Assembly: GCA_019614645.1 (NCBI GenBank)
Contig: JABWDB010000004.1
Location: 16,244,001-16,308,000 of the forward strand
From: Stratiolaelaps scimitus
Lineage: Eukaryota; Arthropoda; Arachnida; Mesostigmata; Laelapidae
Reading direction: 5' to 3'
Length of the DNA stretch: 64,000 bases
The translations under genes and the position numbers were made by a program. The notes under the pieces were generated by a model, which was given only the letters and a program-made list of their open reading frames with translations, did not search any database and was not told the origin of the DNA. Numbering within the stretch: position 1 is the stretch's first letter; every line of letters starts with the position of its first letter. Below are positions 57,930-64,000 of the stretch, in pieces.

Positions 57930-60603
57930 CTACAATACCTGCTTAGTACCTTGGTATCGAGCCTGATCGTACCTGCCTGGTCTGGTCTGCTACCTCGAAC
58001 ATCCCTAGATAGGCAACGGGGGAGCGTAAGGCCTGGTAAGGGCCTGTTCGGGTACCACCTATTCAGCCAGTGATAACCAGAGCTTGATCGGCAAGTAAGT
58101 CAGTACAGCGTTACCAAGGGTTAGGCAGGTGGCCGAAGCTTTCCGCTGCTACTGATGCTGCTGCTGCTACTGCCGTAGTCTCTGTTTCTCTCAGTCTCTC
58201 CCTCTCTCTGACCCCCTCTGTACCCTATTGTATTATAGCTACTGCAGCTGGTACCTGCTGCCTCGGTTAGCTAGCTACGTAGCCAGCCTGGACCCATTTC
58301 TACCTTTAAGGCAGCTCCAGCAGTGCCAGCAGCTTCAACTGAACCAGTTGAAGCAGCATGGCGAGTTGCAGTAGCAGCAGTAGGGCTACTACTTCAAGCC
58401 GGTGACATCCACCTATCCATCCATCCGTCGATCGGTCGGACCGTTCGGCCGTATTAGAGAGAAGGAGAGGAAGCAAAGTGTGTCCTAACGATGTAGCATT
58501 GTGTCTGTCGCCTTGCCAAAGTGGCAGCTGAGGGATGGACAGGGATCGAGGCGGTAGGGTCTGTGTGGGACAAGGGCTAACCGTTGGACTGTAGAGGCTT
58601 TGCAATGGCTGGGGGAGGGAGGCGGCATCCACGGCGGGAAATCCTGGCGACCCAACCTGTCCCAACTGATCCCCCTCCAACCCATCCTTAGAAGTGTGAG
58701 AGGGGCTAAGGGTTGGGCACCTATCCAAATGGGGCACAATGTCAGCCTCGAAGCAGGCGCAGGACTTCTTCCAGGACACTTTCTTTCCGGAGGGTTTCCC
58801 GGTTGCGGGGCACAAGCGGAGGGATTGCGGGGCGGGCAGAGCGAAGAGGAGGGAACTACCAAGCCTATGTGAAGCCCATTCGGCCGGTCTTCCTTCCTTC
58901 CAGTGGCGTTCGCTTCGTCTTCTTCGTCTTCCTTCCTACCTCCCACCCTCCCTCTCGACATCTTCTCTCTCTATCTCTTTCCCGCTTTGGCAGTCCGCCA
59001 GCCGGTTGGCGTCCATTCCGTCCGAATGGCCTGAGGGGAATGTTCGTCCTACTGCAAAACGAGACCTGTACCGGTGCGAATGCCGCCCTCGCGCGCGCTT
59101 TCTCTCTCTCTCTCTCCCTCTCTGCGTTCTGCTTCAGTGTGCTTCACTGCGGCCGATGGTAGTTCCTGGCGACCCCAGCTTCTCTTACCAGTTCTTCCCG
59201 TGCGCTGGTACTACTCGCCTATGCTTTCCTCATAGGTTCTTTTCCCGGACGCTCCGGCCTCCCCAACCACTCCCGGCAGACAGCTCGCAAAGGTAGCTTG
59301 AGGGCCTGTGCCCCCAATGCAATCCCCGTTTACCCAACATCGCAACCCACCACCACTGTCACCCTATTGTTCAGCGAAGTTACCTCCTCCGGTAGCTCTA
59401 CCTCCTCCTCCTCCTGCTCTTCCCCTGTTTCGTTCCCTACGTGACAGGACACTTGGGCCCCACAGGCAACATTCGTGGATGGAGAAGTCTCGTTGCCAAT
59501 CGCCTACCTACGTGCACCTGCCTGCCAGTTCCTACTTCTCCAACCAACCACCCATAATAATGATGATGATGATGATTGCGACACACGATGGTTGGACTCA
59601 TAGAGCGGTCTTTGTCCCCAACCTGGCAGGCGCAGCATCCCCTAAGGAGCAACTCAGTACAATTGAGCTGCGGTTCGGCAGCCGACGTTTGGACACGTGT
59701 GCATGCGTGCTTGGGTGCATGTATGTATACATGCTCTGATACACATGCCAAAATGCAGAGAACAGTGGCGACCATCATCGAAGACCACCACGACAGAGGA
59801 AGTCAGACAAACACATGATCGCAGAGCAGATGGAAGCGAATGAGGCGTTGGGGTGTTGGGTATATAACAAGGTAGTAGGCAGTAGGCTATGTGCAATCCT
59901 CAAAGGTTTCGAGGATGATGCAGATGGGAAACGTACAATGGTAGATATAAGGGAGGTTGTATCAAGCGCAGGCCGCCAGCTGGCCCGAGAGTTGAACAGA
60001 ATTGGTGGCGGTGCCTTCCTCCTAAACCCCACATCAGATAGACTTCCAATGGTTTAAGAGGAGGTTGGCCAGGATCAATCGGGTGAGCAAAATTTTTTGC
60101 GTTTTGTCTGTTCCTGCGTTTTCAAATCAAGCACTAGTCAACAACGATGCGCAGAGGGCATCGTTGACTCATTAAATCTCGTTGCTGCTGCTGGTGCTGC
60201 TACAGTGTCAAAATGAGAATGCTGCGGCCGGCATACGTTCGTGTTTGCACATCGCGATGAGTAATACTAATCACCACCTACCTGGCAGTGAGTCCTGTTT
60301 CTTCGAAGGCATCACCTAATTAGCCTAGCCACAACGATAATGATACCCTAGGGCTAAATATCCTTTTTATCCACGAGATAGTTTATTGTGGAGACAGTAT
60401 TCCACAACACGATCCTATTCGTAAATTTTATCAATGCCTAGTCTAAAAATAGTTCTGTTTCTCGATTTGTCATCCACAAACAGTACGCCAACGTCATTGG
60501 AGAATATGTGTCGGTTGGCGAAGAGCCGGATCTTCATTGGATCTCTCTTGTCGTAAACTGCGACTATTTGGAAGTAGCCTCGAAATGTATTTCTCGTTTG
60601 CAG
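57930..60603. other. Non-coding, CT-rich and triplet-rich stretch
   Basis: A GCTACTGATGCTGCTGCTGC tract lies near 58145-58170, CCT repeats at 59401-59415, and GAT/ATG repeats at 59557-59576. Several ORFs up to 185 codons occur on both strands at 58.3-59.8 kb. They are low-complexity (Pro/Leu/Ser/Arg) with no recognised domain, and I read them as chance openings in GC-rich DNA. A hairpin lies at 60136-60169. Confidence 0.45.
60136..60169. repeat. Inverted repeat with 3 nt bulge
   Basis: AGTCAAC-AAC-GATGC and GCATC-GTTGACT flank a 7 nt loop. This gives 12 bp of pairing with a bulge. Confidence 0.9.
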
Positions 60604-60862
60604 TATGCACTACGACACCCGCGCGGTCAAGTTCGCCGAGCTGAAGCCAATGCTCGCGAGTAAATTGATTTTAAAGGTCACGGTGCCCTTGGGGTTGTAC
60701 CACGTTCTGACTAGAGAAATGAGTTTGGCCGATGATTGGCCCCCAACGTATAGAACACCTATGGCGTCGTCCGGCCGTTTAAACATATCACCACCCTCGA
60801 ATCATTGTCGACGAGAGGCGGCAGGGGGATGTTACTTGCCCGAGATGCATGCATCGACTTGA
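60604..60862 (+). CDS. Candidate exon, 56 bp if spliced or 86 codons if terminal
   Basis: A strong acceptor (ATGTATTTCTCGTTTGCAG) is followed after one base by ATG. The first 17 codons have markedly GC-rich third positions (MHYDTRAVKFAELKPMLA) and end at a possible donor (CTCGCGA|GTAAAT, GT at 60660-60661). Past that point the frame stays open but the codon bias weakens, continuing KLILKVTVPLGLYHVLTREM to TGA at 60860-60862. I favour a short exon ending at 60659, but the longer reading cannot be excluded. No family is recognised. Confidence 0.3.
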
Positions 60863-62424
60863 ATTGCATATGACTTGACCAAACGCGGCAAAAATTCCAC
60901 AGGGTCAATGTGCGGGCAACCGCACGATGACCCTGTGTGCATGGCGTTGATTTTGCCGTGGAACGTAATAGGTTTTCATAGAGTTCATCTTTCCACCGAC
61001 TACCGCAGTAATAGCAGTAGTAGTCCCACCACGCACGGCCTCAATTTTGCATCGTTGGCCGACCCTTGTGGCGTGTGATGCAGCCGATAGCCGCCGGATT
61101 TTGATCCTAACTTCTTCTGATCTTGATAGATTAGGTTTAAGGTCGATCTGCTCACGTTGCCCGCTCGACCCTGTAGCAGCACTAACGGTACGAGCAGCAG
61201 TAGCTGTCGAAAATCTCCTTAAAACACGGCAGCCGGTCACAAGTTCTCCCCCGCCTCTCCCGTTCAGGACACGACTGCTCGTGAGGTGTGCTAACGAATT
61301 CACGCGAGTCGCGTGCATCGATCAGTACTTCAGCCTTCCACCGCCCTCGGAATGAACCGAAGATGTTTTTAAGCTGATTTCACAGACGATGCCTAAGCTA
61401 ACGATAGCGTGGGTTGTTGCGGTGACCACGCAGGACCACTTTTCACACTTAGAGATGGTGCGTGATTAGTCAGCGATGGGTGGAAGAGAGGGATGATAAC
61501 ACTCTCTTCTATTTTTCAACGTGCTCTACGGCCGATCGTTGGCCCCGTGTGTAATCGTTGATGGACGCATATGCACTTGCTAACATAATGGCAAGGATGC
61601 CTTTCTCATGGTGAACATGTATAGCTGGAGGGGACCTATCCATATCCTATACGCCCTACGAAATATCAAAGAATTGACATTGTCGCTTAATTAATCACGA
61701 TAAAGTGTAATTACATAATGATACGTAACGAGCGATGCCCAAAGGAAATAGGATTTCCGCAACGGCTCACCTTAGATGGAACCTTCGTGAGCAGTTCTAT
61801 TGTAGAAAGCTCCAGCGTTTGCACCATTGCAGTGCAAGAAACTCAATAGGTAGATTGTAAGCCTGGCGCATGTAGGCGTACCCCTCATCGATATATTTTC
61901 CAACTGGCTAGTCGTCGTTTAATCTAATCTTATTTGATCGATGATTATTCGTACTGACGGCCTGGCAGCTCCCTTTGTAACTTTCTTCATCAGCGTAACG
62001 TAATTTATTATTAAGTACGCTTCTCGAGTACTAACTCGGATGTGAAGTCAGTCAGGTGAGTAGCCACAGGGAACGCTGAACGAGGATACGATCGTCCGGT
62101 AACGTCCCATATCTCCTTCCGCGATGTGATATACCTACTAACCAAATTACATTGTATATATTATATTTCGCTATTATGGCTATGAAATCAATCCGATCGT
62201 TATCAGTCATCGCGGGTAGTTCGATAGATCCAGTGGCAGGTTGGTACGTGCAGCCACATATATAATAATATATGCTGCAGCGTAAAAAACACAAATGCAC
62301 ACATGGGCCCACGTGTGTCTCACACCTCGCTGGAGGCTGCCGCAGAGGAGCAAGCCTTCCCGAAACGATGGGTGAAAATGATTATTTAACGTTGTCTATT
62401 TATCAGCAGCATTGGCGCCACGTA
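60863..62424. other. Non-coding stretch
   Basis: No convincing exon. ORFs on both strands at 60905-61355 share an AGCAGTAGTAG-type triplet tract and have no recognised content. Confidence 0.5.
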
Positions 62425-62622
62425 TTACGGAAACTCGATCGCACTTGGCTCGCGCACGATCTGCAAGTCATCTTCGCCATCCACTTCGATCATGAGGGAT
62501 TCGAGGGGATCGGCAGGTTTGTACATGCGGACAACAGCGTTGTGACGTCGAAGAGTTTGGCGGAAGTCAATTTGAGCGTAACGCGTTCTCATCGAAGAAA
62601 GAGTGGCGCCGGGCCGAGGGGG
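62425..62622 (-). CDS. Candidate C-terminal exon with YxxI motif
   Basis: On minus an AG (GATGAGATTTAG) opens 65 codons in phase 0 to TAA. It reads PPRPGATLSSMRTRYAQIDF, RQTLRRHNAVVRMYKPADPL, then acidic LMIEVDGEDDLQIVREPS and ends AIEFP. The look is that of a cytoplasmic tail: a Tyr-x-x-Ile motif (YAQI) set in basic residues, then an acidic end. Tails of immunoglobulin-type adhesion receptors have such features, but that is only a resemblance. A plus-strand ORF of 142 codons (62272-62700, with an ATG at 62368 reading MGENDYLTLSIYQQHWRHVL) covers the same DNA and is the main alternative. Confidence 0.33.
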   Translation of the reverse strand, partial: PPRPGATLSSMRTRYAQIDFRQTLRRHNAVVRMYKPADPLESLMIEVDGEDDLQIVREPSAIEFP

Positions 62623-64000
62623 CTAAATCTCATCAGAGGCGCTCGAGTCGAGCTTGGTCCCTCTCGGAACAGGAAGAGCACCCTACGCCGCTCCACCTGA
62701 ATCGTTCGGCCTTCCACTGTTCAGCGATCAAACAGTGGACGTAAATTTCGCCTTACAGTTTATCAACACAATGTACTAATATTTGCCGAATTCAACACCA
62801 CACATGTAGGTTGTATCACCTCGATGTGACAGGTCAGAGTATGAAACTTAGGATATTGGTTTTCACTTGACGCGTCCTCTTTTCGGTGAACAAACGTGTG
62901 CATCTTCGGTCAATGTATGGACGCATACTATTATACAAATATACGCCTGCCATTTCAACGGCAGATTATTCATTCCGCTGTGGCATTTCGAACTCCTGGC
63001 ACACTCATCGGTGAGCAAAGCCGCTTCTTGTATCCGCCTGGTTCCTTGAAAATTTATTTTCAAAATATTGTTTAAATTGTATAACAAAACACAGGGCGAA
63101 GGAGAGGTACTAACACAAATTCCTTTAATTTTAATCGAATTGAATTCACCGTGCTTCTCGCGGTGCCTTAATTAGCCTAGTAGTGAGGGAAGATCTGTAG
63201 AATTAGGTGTTTGCCGTCATCGATGTACAATATTAACGAAAAACTAATGGGTGGGTAATTTATCTGCGAAACAGGGCGCCATACACTTTGCTTGCCTCAT
63301 GTTTAGTTTGGCTCTAGTCGCTTGTCTGTTGATACACGCGCTGATGCAACCGTAGACGATTATGGATATCGGTATTGTACAGCGAAGGCAAGAAAATGAT
63401 CGAATGACAGCGGAATAATCGAATCATTTTTAGTTTCCCGAGTCATACAAATGTTTTAAAGTCGTCGGTACAGGTAACCAAATGTTGAAGCTAACCCATG
63501 TGTACGTTCAGACAGATCGCCCTCCATTACGAACCTCAGCTGGTCCTTATCCGACCTTCGACTGGGGTCCCCTTGGGGCTCATTTGAGTGGTAAATAAAA
63601 TCGGTTTATAGCAATTGCCTGTGGTAGCTGTGGCTCCACGGCGGAACATTCAAGCATTCGAATTTTCTACTAATAACAATATACAACATGCTCTGAAAAT
63701 ATAACGGCGTTGAGGCAAAGAAAGCTCGCAGTATGCTCTCTCTTAGCTCTTCTGTTAGGGGTAGGCGTACAGTAGGCGTACAGCTGCACGAGCACATACT
63801 TCAACTGTACACCCGCTGTTGTCCTCTTACCTCAAAGCCTATTTTTTTTCTAACTGTTAAATTTGTCTAACTCTACTGAAAACCTACCTCTGCCCACGCC
63901 CCCCTGTGTGTCTATTTGTGGCGCGTATTTTATATTGGGTTTGCATAACAATACTGGAAAGTAGAGTTATATCTTGATGACCAACATCCGGTGAGGAGTC
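62623..64000. other. Non-coding right end
   Basis: AT-rich DNA with short ORFs only. A GTAGGCGTACA duplication occurs near 63760-63782. Nothing supportable was found. Confidence 0.5.

Noticed and set aside
58485..59739. ORFs of 143-185 codons on both strands
   Set aside because: Pro/Leu/Ser/Arg-rich readings of CT-rich DNA. Mutual overlap on both strands marks them as chance openings.

Overview
This window looks like a piece of a nuclear genome from an invertebrate animal, most likely an arthropod. I see no operons, ribosome-binding sites or closely packed genes. Coding signal comes only as short blocks bounded by GT and AG, separated by kilobases of non-coding DNA full of (TA)n, (GA)n, (CA)n and triplet microsatellites. 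The first block is an exon of the animal clarin (four-membrane-segment) family. A chelicerate such as a mite or tick would fit, but I cannot prove the clade. No transposon, rRNA, CRISPR array or bacterial or viral gene is visible.

Only the minus-strand clarin exon at 168-356 has a family I recognise with confidence. All other coding entries are candidate exons or ORFs, chosen because an open frame meets a plausible acceptor and donor, or because an ATG opens a first exon. In 64 kb of random DNA many 80-150 bp stretches would pass that test, so their confidence is low. The best are the 333 bp phase 0-0 block at 17247-17579, the 330 bp phase 0-0 block at 46618-46947, the phase-compatible pair 6541-6728 plus 6945-7326, the ATG-first exon at 11409-11574, the pair 55139-55225 plus 57053-57125, and the terminal exons at 45325-45652 (+) and 62425-62622 (-).

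Layout. 0-6.5 kb: clarin exon and non-coding DNA. 6.5-21 kb: most of the plus-strand candidates and two GC- and triplet-rich islands (about 11.2-11.8 and 13.4-15.1 kb) that resemble promoter or 5' UTR regions. 21-45 kb: mostly non-coding, with scattered weak candidates. 45-50 kb: two better plus-strand candidates and an ambiguous two-strand locus. 52-58 kb: long overlapping ORFs, three hairpin or tRNA-like structures, and candidate exons on both strands. 58-64 kb: mostly non-coding, with a possible C-terminal exon at 62.5 kb.

I found no set of genes that work together and no clear new biological system. The unusual items are RNA-like folds (a 54 bp hairpin, a 138 bp nested hairpin and a tRNA-like element), several perfect palindromes, and places where both strands look equally codable. 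RNA-seq and a protein search against arthropods would decide most of the calls.
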